This document shows positions 17,755 through 26,902 of a stretch of DNA of 64,000 nt, piece after piece. A program made the translations under genes and the position numbers. The stretch's first letter is position 1. The number at the start of each line of letters is the position of its first letter. This DNA is from an uncultured bacterium (GTDB lineage: Bacteria; Bipolaricaulota; Bipolaricaulia; UBA7950; UBA9294): NCBI GenBank assembly GCA_903857865.1, contig CAIOGO010000022.1, positions 59,176 through 123,175 of the forward strand. Direction: 5' to 3'. The notes below the pieces were generated by a model. The model had not been told where the DNA came from, did no database searches, and was given only the letters and a program-made list of their open reading frames with translations.

Positions 17755-18445
17755 GGGACCTCCTCTCGGCGAGGTGGGCGACGACGTCCGGCTTCTTCCT
17801 CATCTCCGCGTTGCTCGCTCCCTTGAGGACGAGGGCTCCTGTCGGGCACACGTCCACGCACTTCCCGCATCCCGTGCATGTCTCCGCCTGTCCCCAGTCG
17901 ACATCGAGGTCGGTGATCACGCGTACCGCGCTCCCGCGCTCCGCGAAGTCCCACGTGCGTGCGCCTTCGATCTCGCCGCACGCGCGCACGCATCGGCCGC
18001 AGACGACGCAACGATCGCGGTCGATGAGGAATCGAGGATGACTTGCGTCAACCCGATTCCGCGGAAACGCGTAGGGAATCCGCACGGATTGCATGCCGAC
18101 CTCACACGCCAGGTCTTGGAGTTCACATCCCCCGCTTGACACGCAGAACGAGCAGACGTGATTCCCCTCGGCGAACAGCAACTCAACGATCATGCGCCGA
18201 TGCGCTCGGACCGCCTCGGTGTCCGTCAGGATTTCCATCCCCTCCGCGACGTTCGTTGTGCACGCCGTCACGAACTGGCCCCGCACGTCGACGATGCACA
18301 CGCGGCACGCGCCGACGTCCGTCAGTCCCTTCAGATGGCACAGCGTCGGGATTCGAATCCCGTTTTCTTCGGCGGCGTCGAGGATCGTCCTTCCGGGGCT
18401 CGTCGCGATGCCCCGACCGTCGATCTTTATCGTGACACGTTCCAC
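17747..18445 (-). CDS. hoxU: NAD-reducing hydrogenase Fe-S subunit HoxU (NuoG N-terminal-like)
   Basis: 232 aa, the usual HoxU length. A 2Fe-2S ferredoxin domain comes first (TLCHLKGLTDVGACRVC), then a His-Cys cluster region (HVCSFCVSSGGCELQ), then two 4Fe-4S sets (RDRCVVCGRCVRACGE and CTGCGKCVDVCPTG). It wires HoxY to HoxF and HoxE. It is the first gene of the operon here, whereas hox operons usually begin with E and F. About 230 bp of gene-free sequence upstream (18446-18674) should hold the promoter, but I found no clear -35/-10 pair. Confidence 0.9.
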   Translation of the reverse strand: MERVTIKIDGRGIATSPGRTILDAAEENGIRIPTLCHLKGLTDVGACRVCIVDVRGQFVTACTTNVAEGMEILTDTEAVRAHRRMIVELLFAEGNHVCSFCVSSGGCELQDLACEVGMQSVRIPYAFPRNRVDASHPRFLIDRDRCVVCGRCVRACGEIEGARTWDFAERGSAVRVITDLDVDWGQAETCTGCGKCVDVCPTGALVLKGASNAEMRKKPDVVAHLAERRSHG

Positions 18446-18674
18446 ACTTCGCCTCCCACCCCTCGTGGCCGCGCTTCCCGGCGGACCCAGCCGCGTCGTG
18501 AGTGCCGGCCCAACCCGGCCTCTCCCTCGAGGGTTCCAAGTTGAGGCCCAGCGGCCTTCTCCGCCCTCCCGGGCAGCCGGCGCGCCGACTCCAAATGCTA
18601 TCCGGTCCTCCTTCGGTCTTCACGCGGGGAGGTCAAACGGCCGTTCTTGTTGCGCAGACTCGGATGCGCCCTCG

Positions 18675-19916
18675 CTACGACCCGAACTTCGGACAACGAT
18701 TCGCAAGGCTCATGAGCATCGGCAGGACCTGCCCGCTGAAGCGCAGGAGGCCGCCTCGCGCGGCCGTGTGCTCGTTGAACGACGTCACATCATCCCGACG
18801 AACGTTCGGGCCGACGAAGAGGACGGGCACCGGATCCGCCGTGTGGTCGCCGTAGTCGATCGACGTTGTGTGGTCTCCCGTGAACGCGAGGTGGGTGCTC
18901 TTCCAGTCGATGCGCTCGACGAGCGGAGCGATGAACTCCGCGTCGATGCGTTCGATGAACGCCGTCTTCGCGGCCGCGTTCTGGTCGTGTGCCGCGTTGT
19001 CGGTGCCCTTGATGTGGACGAAGACGAGGTCGTACGTCGCGAGTGCGGCCAACGTCGCCTCGGCCTTGGCGCGGAGGTCCGTGTCCAGGCCCCCCGTGGC
19101 GCCGGGCACATCGATCGAATCGAGCCCGCAAGCCAGAGCGACTCCGCGATAGAGGGCTCCGCCCGCGATCACCGCGCCGCGGACGCCGTAGATCGACGGA
19201 ATGGAGGGGATGTGCGGGCAGTCGGCGGCGCCGCGCACGAGCAGGATGTTGGCCGGCAGCTTGCCCGCTGCGGCGCGCTCCCGATTGAGAGGGAGATCCT
19301 TGAGGAGTTCGTAGCTCTGCCGGGTCAACTCGTTCACCGCCGCGGCCGTCCGCTTGGCCGCGGCGCCGTCGGCCGTCGGCCCTGCGGTGCGCATCGTTGC
19401 CCCCACCTCGTGCGGGTCGGTCTCGCTGACGTGGGGCGAGAGGTCCTTGCCGCGCAGTAGAAGGGCCCCACGGTGCTCGGTGGAGGCGCGGAATTGGATC
19501 TCCACGCCGGGCGTCTTCAACCGCATCGTGCCAAGAGTCGCCGCCAGTTCTTCTTGCCCAGACTCAATGCGTCCGGCGCGTCGATCGACGAGGCGCAACC
19601 CATCCTTCGACGCCTCGACGGTGGCGAAGTTGGCGCGAAAGCAGATGTCGCCGGGGCGCACGTCGAGGCCGATGCCCAAGCATTCGAACACTCCGCGGCC
19701 GGTGTACAGCTCGTGGGGGTTGTAGCCGAGCAAAGACAGATGAGCCGTGTCGCTTCCCGGACGAATGCCGGGGCCGATAGGATCGACGAGGCCGACCGCT
19801 CCGCGGTCGGTTAGCTCGTCGAGATGCGGCGTTCGCGCCGCTTCGAGGCACGTGCGCCCATCCATGTCCGTCGGTCGCCCGCCGAGCCCGTCGGCGATGA
19901 CGAGGATTCCCTTCAT
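18675..19916 (-). CDS. apgM: 2,3-bisphosphoglycerate-independent phosphoglycerate mutase, archaeal type
   Basis: 413 aa, cytosolic, interconverts 3- and 2-phosphoglycerate. It is a member of the alkaline-phosphatase superfamily. The N-terminal metal site is in LVIADGLGGRP and the nucleophilic serine in RPGSDTAHLSLLGY (about residue 54). C-terminal metal ligands are in HIKGTDNAAHD and FTGDHTTSIDYGDHTADPVP. The ApgM form is common in archaea and scattered deep bacteria, and differs from E. coli GpmI. GGAGGGGGGAC precedes the ATG. It diverges from the fumarase genes across 156 bp. Confidence 0.93.
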   Translation of the reverse strand: MKGILVIADGLGGRPTDMDGRTCLEAARTPHLDELTDRGAVGLVDPIGPGIRPGSDTAHLSLLGYNPHELYTGRGVFECLGIGLDVRPGDICFRANFATVEASKDGLRLVDRRAGRIESGQEELAATLGTMRLKTPGVEIQFRASTEHRGALLLRGKDLSPHVSETDPHEVGATMRTAGPTADGAAAKRTAAAVNELTRQSYELLKDLPLNRERAAAGKLPANILLVRGAADCPHIPSIPSIYGVRGAVIAGGALYRGVALACGLDSIDVPGATGGLDTDLRAKAEATLAALATYDLVFVHIKGTDNAAHDQNAAAKTAFIERIDAEFIAPLVERIDWKSTHLAFTGDHTTSIDYGDHTADPVPVLFVGPNVRRDDVTSFNEHTAARGGLLRFSGQVLPMLMSLANRCPKFGS

Positions 19917-20072
19917 GTCCCCCCTCCCTCAGCGTTCACGAAGACGGTATCCAACGCGCCGTGGCTTTTCAATTCGCTTCCCTAGCGAGATCCCGTGTCA
20001 TCGTCGAGGCGACGGTGCCCTGGAATCTCGGCCGTCCGTCCGACAGAATGAGGCGCGCTGAAAGGGGGGACG

Positions 20073-20939
20073 ATGCCCGCAGGAGCACTCTGGAGCGACG
20101 CATTGGTCGAGGCCATTCGCCGCGCGTCCATCTCGCTCCCATCCGATGTCGTCGCCGGCCTGCGGCGCGCGCTTGAGGGTGAGACGACGGAGCTCGCGCG
20201 GCTGCAGCTGGAGACGATGCTCGAAAATGCCCGCGTGGCGCGCGAGAACGGCCTCCCCTTGTGCCAGGACACGGGCACGCCCGTCTTCTTCGTCCACGCC
20301 GGAACCGAGAGCCCGTGGCTCGCCGACCTCCCGGGCGCACTCGTCGACGCGGTGCGCGTAGCGACCGACTCGATTCCTCTTCGGCCGAGCGCCATCGACC
20401 CCTTCACGAACCGCAATGTGGGGAACGTCGGCCGCGGAGTTCCCGTCATCGATTGGGATCTCGTGCCCGGCGAGGAGATCGTAGTCACGTACGTCGCCAA
20501 GGGAGGCGGAAGCGAGAACGCGTCCGGTCTCCTCTTCGTCCAGCCGGGCGGAGGATCCACCGCCGTGTTGCGAGCCGTCTTGGCCCACGTCGTACGCGTC
20601 GCGCCACGCGCCTGCCCGCCCGTCGTCGTTGGGGTCGGCATCGGCGGCACGGCGGATCTCGCGCTGCGTCTCGCCAAGCGGGCGCTTGTGCGACGGCTCG
20701 ACGAGCACCATGCGGATCCGTCGATCGCTGCGTTCGAGTCCGAGCTTCTCGACGCGGTCAACCGATCGGGGATCGGCCCGATGGGGCTCGGCGGAGCGTG
20801 CACGGCGCTCGCCGTTCACGCCGACTTCGCCTACCGGCATCCGGCGTCCCTGCCGGTTGGCGTTGCGCTGCAGTGCTGGGTCGATCGGCGAGTGACCGTG
20901 CGCATCCCGGCGAGTGGGATCGCGGAGGTCGTCGAGTGA
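20073..20939 (+). CDS. Fumarate hydratase (class I) alpha subunit or L-tartrate dehydratase alpha
   Basis: 288 aa, the N-terminal half of class I 4Fe-4S hydro-lyases. Cluster cysteines lie in GLPLCQDTGTPVFF, in a later CPPVVVGVGIGGT and in GLGGACTALAVH. The segment NPFT-like DPFTNRNVGNVGRG binds substrate. A split alpha/beta arrangement is typical of anaerobes, archaea and thermophiles. The ATG is preceded by AAAGGGGGGACG. It overlaps the beta gene as GTGA. With malic enzyme next, fumarase in the malate/fumarate node is more likely than tartrate dehydratase. Confidence 0.88.
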   Translation: MPAGALWSDALVEAIRRASISLPSDVVAGLRRALEGETTELARLQLETMLENARVARENGLPLCQDTGTPVFFVHAGTESPWLADLPGALVDAVRVATDSIPLRPSAIDPFTNRNVGNVGRGVPVIDWDLVPGEEIVVTYVAKGGGSENASGLLFVQPGGGSTAVLRAVLAHVVRVAPRACPPVVVGVGIGGTADLALRLAKRALVRRLDEHHADPSIAAFESELLDAVNRSGIGPMGLGGACTALAVHADFAYRHPASLPVGVALQCWVDRRVTVRIPASGIAEVVE

Positions 20940-21538
20940 TCCGCAAGGTTGTGCTGCCCGTCTCTCTCGCCGAGGTCGCCTCGTGGTGCGTCGGTGATGT
21001 CTTGTCTCTGTCCGGAGTCATCCTCACGGCGCGTGACCTGGCCCATCGTCGCATCTTGGAGGCATGCCTCCAAGGGGCCGGCGAGCGTGGCCTCGACCTC
21101 CCGTTTGATCCGACCGGCCTTCCCATCTTCCACTGCGGGCCGCTTGCTCGGCGTGACGGCGTTCGGTGGACGATCACCGGGCTTGGACCTACCACGAGCG
21201 CGCGCATGGAGTCGACGACCCCGGCGATCATGGCCCGCTTTGCAGCGCCCTTCCTCATCGGGAAGGGCGGGATGGGGCCAGCCACACGCGCCGCCCTCGT
21301 TGAGCGCGGCGCCGCCTACCTTGCGGCCGTTGGTGGGACCGGTGCGCTCGGCGCTCGCGCGGTCGTCGAGGTGCTGAGCGTGGCGTGGCTTGAGGAACTC
21401 GGGATGCCTGACGCGGTCTGGATTCTTCGCCTGAACGAGTACGGGCCGCTCGTCGTCACGATGGACTCGCAGGGGCGCGATCTCCACGAGGAGGTCGTCC
21501 GCGCTGCGGAGAGAACCCTTGGCAACGCGCCTCGATGA
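20936..21538 (+). CDS. Fumarate hydratase (class I) beta subunit
   Basis: 200 aa, the C-terminal half of the class I hydro-lyase. I chose the GTG at 20936, which overlaps the alpha stop (GTGA) and gives VIRKVVLPVSLAEVASWCVGD, the normal beginning. Family motifs are GLPIFHCGPL, GPTTSARMESTTPAIM and LIGKGGM, followed by AAYLAAVGGTGAL. It pairs with the alpha subunit in one enzyme; both are needed to hold the cluster and substrate. The malic-enzyme gene follows after 60 bp. Confidence 0.88.
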   Translation: MIRKVVLPVSLAEVASWCVGDVLSLSGVILTARDLAHRRILEACLQGAGERGLDLPFDPTGLPIFHCGPLARRDGVRWTITGLGPTTSARMESTTPAIMARFAAPFLIGKGGMGPATRAALVERGAAYLAAVGGTGALGARAVVEVLSVAWLEELGMPDAVWILRLNEYGPLVVTMDSQGRDLHEEVVRAAERTLGNAPR

Positions 21539-21598
21539 GGCCGCGCGCCGCAGCGCGCGCTACGATGGTGCTGCCCCTAAGAGGAACGAGGAGGGCTC

Positions 21599-22963
21599 AT
21601 GGCCGAGCGGAAGCCGGTGTCTCCTGAAGACGAACGTGTGAAGCGGGCCGCCGCCCCCGGCGAGAGGGCGCCTCGGCTGCATGCCTTCTACCGCGGCAAG
21701 ATCGAGGCGTCGGTAAAGTGCGCGATCACGAGCTTCGATGACCTCTCCGTGTGGTACACGCCCGGCGTCGCCGCTCCCTGCAAGGAAATCGCGGCCGACC
21801 CGTCGAAGCTGCGCGACTACACTAACGTTGCGAACGCTGTGGCCGTCGTGTCGGACGGCTCGCGCGTCCTCGGGCTTGGCAACATCGGCGCCCGCGCCAG
21901 CCTCCCCGTCATGGAAGGGAAAGCCCTCCTCTTCAAGTACTTGGGCGGCGTCGGCGCGTTCCCGATCGTGCTCGACACCCAAGACGAGGACGAGATCGTG
22001 CAGGCCGTGCGCTGGATCGCCCCCGGCTTCGGCGGGATCAACCTCGAGGACATCGCGACGCCCAAGTGCTTCCCAATTCTCGACCGGTTGCGGGCCGAGC
22101 TCGACATCCCGGTCTGGCACGACGACCAGCAGGGCACGGCGGCCGTCACACTCGCTGGCCTAGTCAACGCGCTCAAGCTCGTCGGGAAGCGTCTCGACCG
22201 GGTGACGATCGCCCTCCTCGGGTGTGGCGCCGCCGGCGCGGCCACGCTCCGCGTGCTTGTTGCGGCCGGCGCCAAGGCCGGTAACGTGCGCGTCGTCGAC
22301 ATCGTCGATGGTGCGCCCGCCGTGCTTGGCAAGAGCCACGATCTCGAGCGCCTCTTCCCGCACCGCGGCGCTCTTCTCGCGCGTACCAACGCCGACGGAC
22401 TCCGCGGATCCACAGCCGATGCTCTCGCGGGCGCCGACGTCGTCATCGCGTTCACCAAACCGGGGCCGGACACGATCCAGAAGGATTGGCTCCGGCGAAT
22501 GAACCCTCGCGGCATCGGCTTCTTCATGGCCAACCCCGTGCCCGAGATCTGGCCGTGGGAGGCTGCCGACGCGGGACTCGCCATCGTCGGCACCGGGCGC
22601 GGCGACTTCCCGAACCAGATCAACAACTCGCTCGGCTTCCCCGGCATCTTTCGCGGCACGCTCGACGTCTGCGCAGCGACGATCACCGACGAGATGGCCA
22701 TCGCCGCAGCCTACGCCATCGCCAAGACGGCCGAGGATCGTGGCCTGCGTGAGGATTCGGTTCTCCCGACGATGATGGAGACGGAGACATTCGTGAACCA
22801 GGCCGTGGCCGTGGGCCTGAAGGCGATCGAGCAGGGCATCGCGCGCCGCATCTTGACCGAGGCTGAGCTGCGTGCCGAAGCGAAGCTTCGCATCTGCCGT
22901 GCGCAGAACGAGACAGCGCTCCTCCAGCGCGAGGGTATCATCCCCCCGCCCCCGGCGACGTAG
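21599..22963 (+). CDS. NAD(P)-dependent malic enzyme
   Basis: 454 aa. It decarboxylates malate to pyruvate and CO2 with NAD(P). The family run is clear: LSVWYTPGVAAPCKEI (tyrosine acid/base, about residues 44-59), a lysine in MEGKALLFK, GINLEDIATPKCF and VWHDDQQGTAAV (metal ligands), then the Rossmann GCGAAGAA at about 206. It is the short form without the phosphotransacetylase-like C-terminal domain. GGAGGGCTC precedes the ATG and a TACGAT -10-like hexamer lies at about 21561. It completes a fumarate-malate-pyruvate route with the adjacent fumarase. Confidence 0.93.
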   Translation: MAERKPVSPEDERVKRAAAPGERAPRLHAFYRGKIEASVKCAITSFDDLSVWYTPGVAAPCKEIAADPSKLRDYTNVANAVAVVSDGSRVLGLGNIGARASLPVMEGKALLFKYLGGVGAFPIVLDTQDEDEIVQAVRWIAPGFGGINLEDIATPKCFPILDRLRAELDIPVWHDDQQGTAAVTLAGLVNALKLVGKRLDRVTIALLGCGAAGAATLRVLVAAGAKAGNVRVVDIVDGAPAVLGKSHDLERLFPHRGALLARTNADGLRGSTADALAGADVVIAFTKPGPDTIQKDWLRRMNPRGIGFFMANPVPEIWPWEAADAGLAIVGTGRGDFPNQINNSLGFPGIFRGTLDVCAATITDEMAIAAAYAIAKTAEDRGLREDSVLPTMMETETFVNQAVAVGLKAIEQGIARRILTEAELRAEAKLRICRAQNETALLQREGIIPPPPAT

Positions 22964-23002
22964 AGGGGGCGCTGCCGCCCACCTAGATGGAATCGGTAGA
23001 GT

Positions 23003-23041
23003 CTATAGTTCTTGGCCCACTATAGATGGCCGTGCTAGAAT
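23003..23041 (+). promoter_or_regulatory. Promoter and dyad operator of the AbrB-PhoU gene
   Basis: -35 TTGGCC (23012-23017) and -10 TAGAAT (23036-23041) are spaced by 18 bp, about 22 bp before the GTG start. A perfect inverted repeat, CTATAGT (23003-23009) and ACTATAG (23019-23025), straddles the -35, as a repressor operator would. Confidence 0.6.
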
Positions 23042-23063
23042 GCGCCTCGACACAGGAGGCACG

Positions 23064-24074
23064 GTGTTCCAGCGCAAAGTGCAGAAGACGGGCGGATCGA
23101 CGTACTTCGTGACGCTCCCCAAGGAGTGGGCCGACGAGGTGGGCATCCGCCCCCAGGCCCTAGTGCAACTCATTCCGAGCGACTCCGGTGCGCTTCTCCT
23201 CGTCCCCGAGGGGCTGCCGGCGCGCAACCGCTGCACGGTCACCATCGGGGACTGGGACTTCGACCGTCTGCAGCGGGAGATCATTTCGCGCTACATCGTG
23301 GGATTCGATGTCATCGAGGTGGAGTCTGACCGCATCCGCACCGAACAGCGCCGGATGGTGCGCGAGATCGCGCAGGCGCTCATCGGCCTCGAGATCCTCG
23401 ACGAGTCGCAGAAGACGCTCACGCTGCACGTGCTGGTCAACGTGCGCGACTTCCCGGTGGAACGGACCCTCCGGCGCGTGTTCGATATCGCGCTCGCCAT
23501 GGCCACCGATGCCGTGAGCGCCTTCTGCAAGCACGACGTGGAACTCGCTCGCGATGTCGTGGAGCGCGACGACGACGTGGACCGCCTCGTTCTCCTCGTC
23601 GCGAGGCAGTTCAGCCTCCTGTTGCGTGACCTGGTCTCGGAAGAGGACTACGGTCTATCGCGACTCCAGTTTTCGAACTACAACGCCGTGGTCGACCAGC
23701 TCGAACGCGTCGCCGACCATGCCGGCAAGATCTCGGAAGCTACGCTGGCACTCGAGACCCCCATTCGGCCAGCCGCCGCCAAGGAAATCGTGGCGCGAGC
23801 CGAGGATTCGATGAGCATCCTGCGGCGCGCTGTCCAGGCGTTCGTTGACCAGAGCACGGATCTTGCGAACCAGGTGCTCGCCGAGCGAGAGCGCGAGGAG
23901 CGGCTGTTCTCTGTCACCCGCCGAACGATTGGCGACAAGCACCCCGAGGAGGCGCCGTCGATCAGCATCGCCCTCGACAGCCTACTGCGGATCCGCGAGT
24001 ACGGGTTCAACATCGCCGAGCATGCGTTGGACGTTCCGGCGGCGTCCCACGTTCGCGGACGGCCGACAGCCTAG
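23064..24074 (+). CDS. AbrB-domain PhoU-type phosphate regulator
   Basis: 336 aa. Residues 1-45 are a SpoVT/AbrB DNA-binding fold (VQKTGGSTYFVTLPKEWADEVGI). The rest is a PhoU-like helical repeat, with E/D-rich metal-binding faces such as VERDDDVDRLV and the typical DQLERVADHAGKISE. This AbrB-PhoU fusion is common in archaea and some deep bacteria and probably senses phosphate-transporter state while binding DNA. I chose the GTG at 23064 because AGGAGG lies four bases before it; an ATG at 23040 has no such site. It is convergent with pstB, and the two TAG stops share one CTAG. Confidence 0.85.
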   Translation: MFQRKVQKTGGSTYFVTLPKEWADEVGIRPQALVQLIPSDSGALLLVPEGLPARNRCTVTIGDWDFDRLQREIISRYIVGFDVIEVESDRIRTEQRRMVREIAQALIGLEILDESQKTLTLHVLVNVRDFPVERTLRRVFDIALAMATDAVSAFCKHDVELARDVVERDDDVDRLVLLVARQFSLLLRDLVSEEDYGLSRLQFSNYNAVVDQLERVADHAGKISEATLALETPIRPAAAKEIVARAEDSMSILRRAVQAFVDQSTDLANQVLAEREREERLFSVTRRTIGDKHPEEAPSISIALDSLLRIREYGFNIAEHALDVPAASHVRGRPTA

Positions 24075-24898
24075 CCGAACCGCCCGCAGAGGTAGTCGGC
24101 GACTTGCTCGTTGCAGGGGTGCTCGAACACCGTCTTCGTCGGTCCGAACTCGGCGAGGACGCCCTCGGCGAGCAGCACGGCGACGTGATCGCTCAGGCGG
24201 CCCGCCTGCTGCAGGTTGTGGGTGACGATTACGACCGTGAGCTCCTTGGCCAGTTCGCGCGTCGTCGCTTCGATGCGGTCGGTGGCCTTCGGGTCGAGGG
24301 CCGAGCACGGCTCGTCCATGAGTAAGACGGAAGGACGCACGGCGAGAGATCGCGCGATGCACAGGCGTTGCTGCTGCCCGCCGGAGAGCGAGAAAGCGCT
24401 CTTCTTCAGGTTGTCCTTCACTTCGTCCCACAGGGCAGCGCGTCGCAGACTCTCTTCGACGATGTCTCGTAGCTCAGCGCGGTTGCGATTTCCGTGGACG
24501 CGCGGGCCGTAGGCGACGTTGTCGAAGATCGACTTCGGGAACGGGTTCGGGCGTTGGAACACCATGCCGATGTGCCGCCGCACCGCGACCGGATCGGCTT
24601 TCAGGAGATCCTGGCCGAGGAATCGGACTGTGCCTCCGGAGCGCGTGTTGGGATAAAGCTCGTTCATTCGGTTGAAGGCTCGAAGGAGTGTGCTCTTCCC
24701 ACAGCCCGACGGTCCCATGATCGCCGTCACGCCATCGAGCGGGATCGAGAGGCTCACGTCGCGCAACGCCTGTTCCTTGCCGTAGAAGAAGCTGAACCGC
24801 TCCGTTTCGATGACGGCAGTTGAGTTCAGATTGCGTTCCAGCCACTCTCGCGTCGCGTCCAAGTTCCGTGCCGTTGTCCCGGCGTTCTCTACTACCAT
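24071..24898 (-). CDS. pstB: Phosphate ABC transporter ATP-binding protein
   Basis: 275 aa. Walker A is GPSGCGKST (about residues 61-69), the Q-loop VFQRPNPFPKS is PstB-specific, the signature is LSGGQQQR and Walker B is VLLMDEPCSALDP. An N-terminal extension of about 25 residues precedes the nucleotide-binding domain. The ATG at 24898 follows GGAGGAGGAAGCA and overlaps the end of pstA by 7 bp. It powers phosphate import through PstC and PstA. It is the last gene of the pst operon. Confidence 0.95.
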   Translation of the reverse strand: MVVENAGTTARNLDATREWLERNLNSTAVIETERFSFFYGKEQALRDVSLSIPLDGVTAIMGPSGCGKSTLLRAFNRMNELYPNTRSGGTVRFLGQDLLKADPVAVRRHIGMVFQRPNPFPKSIFDNVAYGPRVHGNRNRAELRDIVEESLRRAALWDEVKDNLKKSAFSLSGGQQQRLCIARSLAVRPSVLLMDEPCSALDPKATDRIEATTRELAKELTVVIVTHNLQQAGRLSDHVAVLLAEGVLAEFGPTKTVFEHPCNEQVADYLCGRFG

Positions 24899-25773
24899 TG
24901 CTTCCTCCTCCGCACGCGGGCTCGCCACGTGACCGCGCCCAAGTTGACCAGCATCACCATGCCCAACAAGACGAGAGCCGCACCAAACTGGAGACTCCGC
25001 GTCTTGTAGTAGTTCGGGCTTTCCGTCGCCATCACGAAGATGTGGTACGGGAGGGCCATCACCTTGTCGGACAGTGTCTCCGGCAGCCGGCTCATGTAGA
25101 ACGCGGCGGCAGTGAACATGATCGGCGCCGTCTCGCCGATCGCGCGGCTGACCCCGAGAATCACACCGGTCAGAATCCCAGGGATCGCCGACGGCAGGAC
25201 GACGGTGCGTACCGCGTGCCACTTTGTTGCTCCGAGGGCGAGTGCCCCCTCGCGGAATGACATCGGAACAGCTCCCAACGCTTCCTCCGCAGCGCGAATC
25301 AGGATCGGCAAGATGAGGAGCGCGAGGGTCAGCGCGCCCGCGAGGAGGGAGACTCCGAGCCCGAGGACCTTGACGAAGAAAGCGAGGCCGAGAAGCCCGA
25401 ACACGATCGACGGGACTCCGGCCAAGCTGTTCACTCCGACGCGAATGACCCGGACCCACAGGCCGCCGCGCGAGTACTCCGAGAGCCAGATGGCCGACGC
25501 CACGGCGAGCGGGAGCGAGAGGAGCACGGCGCCCGCCGTGAGATAGAAACTGCCGACGAGCGCGGGGTAGATCCCGCCCTCGGTCATCATCTTGCGCGGG
25601 AACGAGGCTAGGAACTGCCACGACAGGGCGCTCGCACCGTTCGAGATCATCGAGTAGAGGATCGCACCGAGGGCGAGGAACGCGGAGACCGTGGAGAGAG
25701 TGAGGAGAGCAAACGCGATGCGCTGGACCACTCGCTTGCGCCGTTGTCCTTCCGCCGCGACCTGCGCGATCAT
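24892..25773 (-). CDS. pstA: Phosphate ABC transporter permease PstA
   Basis: 293 aa with six predicted membrane helices. The binding-protein-dependent permease motif is EALGAVPMSFREGALALGATKW, which docks on PstB, and GVSRAIGETAPIMFTA is the PstA-type stretch. The ATG at 25773 overlaps the pstC stop (ATGA). An in-frame reading extends far upstream through pstC but is not real. Confidence 0.95.
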   Translation of the reverse strand: MIAQVAAEGQRRKRVVQRIAFALLTLSTVSAFLALGAILYSMISNGASALSWQFLASFPRKMMTEGGIYPALVGSFYLTAGAVLLSLPLAVASAIWLSEYSRGGLWVRVIRVGVNSLAGVPSIVFGLLGLAFFVKVLGLGVSLLAGALTLALLILPILIRAAEEALGAVPMSFREGALALGATKWHAVRTVVLPSAIPGILTGVILGVSRAIGETAPIMFTAAAFYMSRLPETLSDKVMALPYHIFVMATESPNYYKTRSLQFGAALVLLGMVMLVNLGAVTWRARVRRRKQW

Positions 25774-26738
25774 CTCCCGTGCTTCCTTGCGAGTCGGCCG
25801 CGGAACCACTCCGCGAGGCCGTTGGTCACGAGAGCGATGAGGAGAAGGATCACGCCGAGCGCGAAGAGCGCGTGGTAGTGCGTGCTGCCCATTGCCGTCT
25901 CTCCCATCTCCAGGGCGATCGCGCCCGTCAGCGTTCGGACGGGCTTCAAGAGCGATGCCGTGATCTGCGGCGCGTTTCCTGCGACCATGAGCACGGCCAT
26001 CGTTTCGCCGATCGCTCGCCCCATGCCAAGGATGGCGGCGCCGATCAGTCCCGAGAACGCCGCGGGGAAGGTCACGCGGCGGATCGTCTGCCAACGGCTG
26101 GCGCCGAGGGCCATCGACGCCTCGCGGTACGAGTTCGGCACGGCGGTCAGCGCGTCTTCGGCCAGGCTGGCGATCGTGGGGAGCGCCATGATCCCGAGGA
26201 TGACCGACGCCGTGAGCGCCGTGCGCCCCGTGCTGAGGCCAAAGGCTCTCTGGAACGCCGGAGCGACGATCATCAGGCCGAAGAAACCGTAGAGGACCGA
26301 CGGGACTCCGGCAAGAAGCTCCAGCACCGACTTCGCGACATCCTTCATCCACCGCGGAGCCACTTCAGCAATGAACGCCGCGGCGGCGAACCCGAGAGGG
26401 ATGGCAAACACGAGTGCGGCGACCGTCACGAGGGCGGACCCCGCGATCATCGGCAGCGCCCCATAGCTGGCCGGATCGCCCGTGGGGTTCCAGCGCGTGC
26501 CGAAGAGCCCGCCGAGTCCGATTTCGCGCAGAACGGGAACCGCCTCGCGGAAGATGAAGAAGAGGATCAGTCCTAAGGCAACAAGCGACACGGAAGCTAG
26601 AGCGAGAAACACGGGGCGATCCCAGCGCTCTTTGAGGATCGTCACGAGTCCGCGGAAGCCGGCCTTGCGAATCGGTCGGAGGTCGAGGGGTGGACCCGCG
26701 GTGCCGTGGTCTCCTAGCGCACCCGCCCACTTACGCAT
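25770..26738 (-). CDS. pstC: Phosphate ABC transporter permease PstC
   Basis: 322 aa with six membrane helices after a 40-residue cytoplasmic N-terminus. PstC-type motifs are LLAGVPSVLYGFFGL, the ATPase-coupling loop ALTAVPNSYREASMALGAS and GMGRAIGETMAVLMVAGN. AGGAGG precedes the ATG by 9 bases. A separate promoter lies just upstream at 26770-26797, so pstCAB can be transcribed independently of pstS. Confidence 0.95.
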   Translation of the reverse strand: MRKWAGALGDHGTAGPPLDLRPIRKAGFRGLVTILKERWDRPVFLALASVSLVALGLILFFIFREAVPVLREIGLGGLFGTRWNPTGDPASYGALPMIAGSALVTVAALVFAIPLGFAAAAFIAEVAPRWMKDVAKSVLELLAGVPSVLYGFFGLMIVAPAFQRAFGLSTGRTALTASVILGIMALPTIASLAEDALTAVPNSYREASMALGASRWQTIRRVTFPAAFSGLIGAAILGMGRAIGETMAVLMVAGNAPQITASLLKPVRTLTGAIALEMGETAMGSTHYHALFALGVILLLIALVTNGLAEWFRGRLARKHGR

Positions 26739-26769
26739 CCGCCGAGCCTCCTACTCACACAGTCACTGA

Positions 26770-26797
26770 AGTATATAGTCGCTCTGGAGAAATACAA
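26770..26797 (-). promoter_or_regulatory. Promoter of pstCAB
   Basis: On the minus strand, TTGTAT (26797-26792), 16 bp, then TATACT (26775-26770), about 30 bp before the pstC start. The 9-mer CTATATACT containing the -10 is identical in the pstS promoter. Confidence 0.65.
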
Positions 26798-26859
26798 GGC
26801 ATCTCCTCTTGTCTGGACGCGGAGATGTACGCACCCCTGGGTGGGGCGACAAGGGAACG

Positions 26860-26886
26860 AGGACGCCGAGCCGCGCCCAGCGTCCT
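26860..26886 (-). terminator. Hairpin between pstS and pstC
   Basis: Arms AGGACGC and GCGTCCT with a 13-base loop lie 17 bp after the pstS stop. There is no T-run in the minus direction. It may protect or trim the pstS message or partly stop transcription, allowing more PstS than permease to be made. Confidence 0.4.
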
Positions 26887-26902
26887 TTGGCCCTTTCTTG
26901 CC

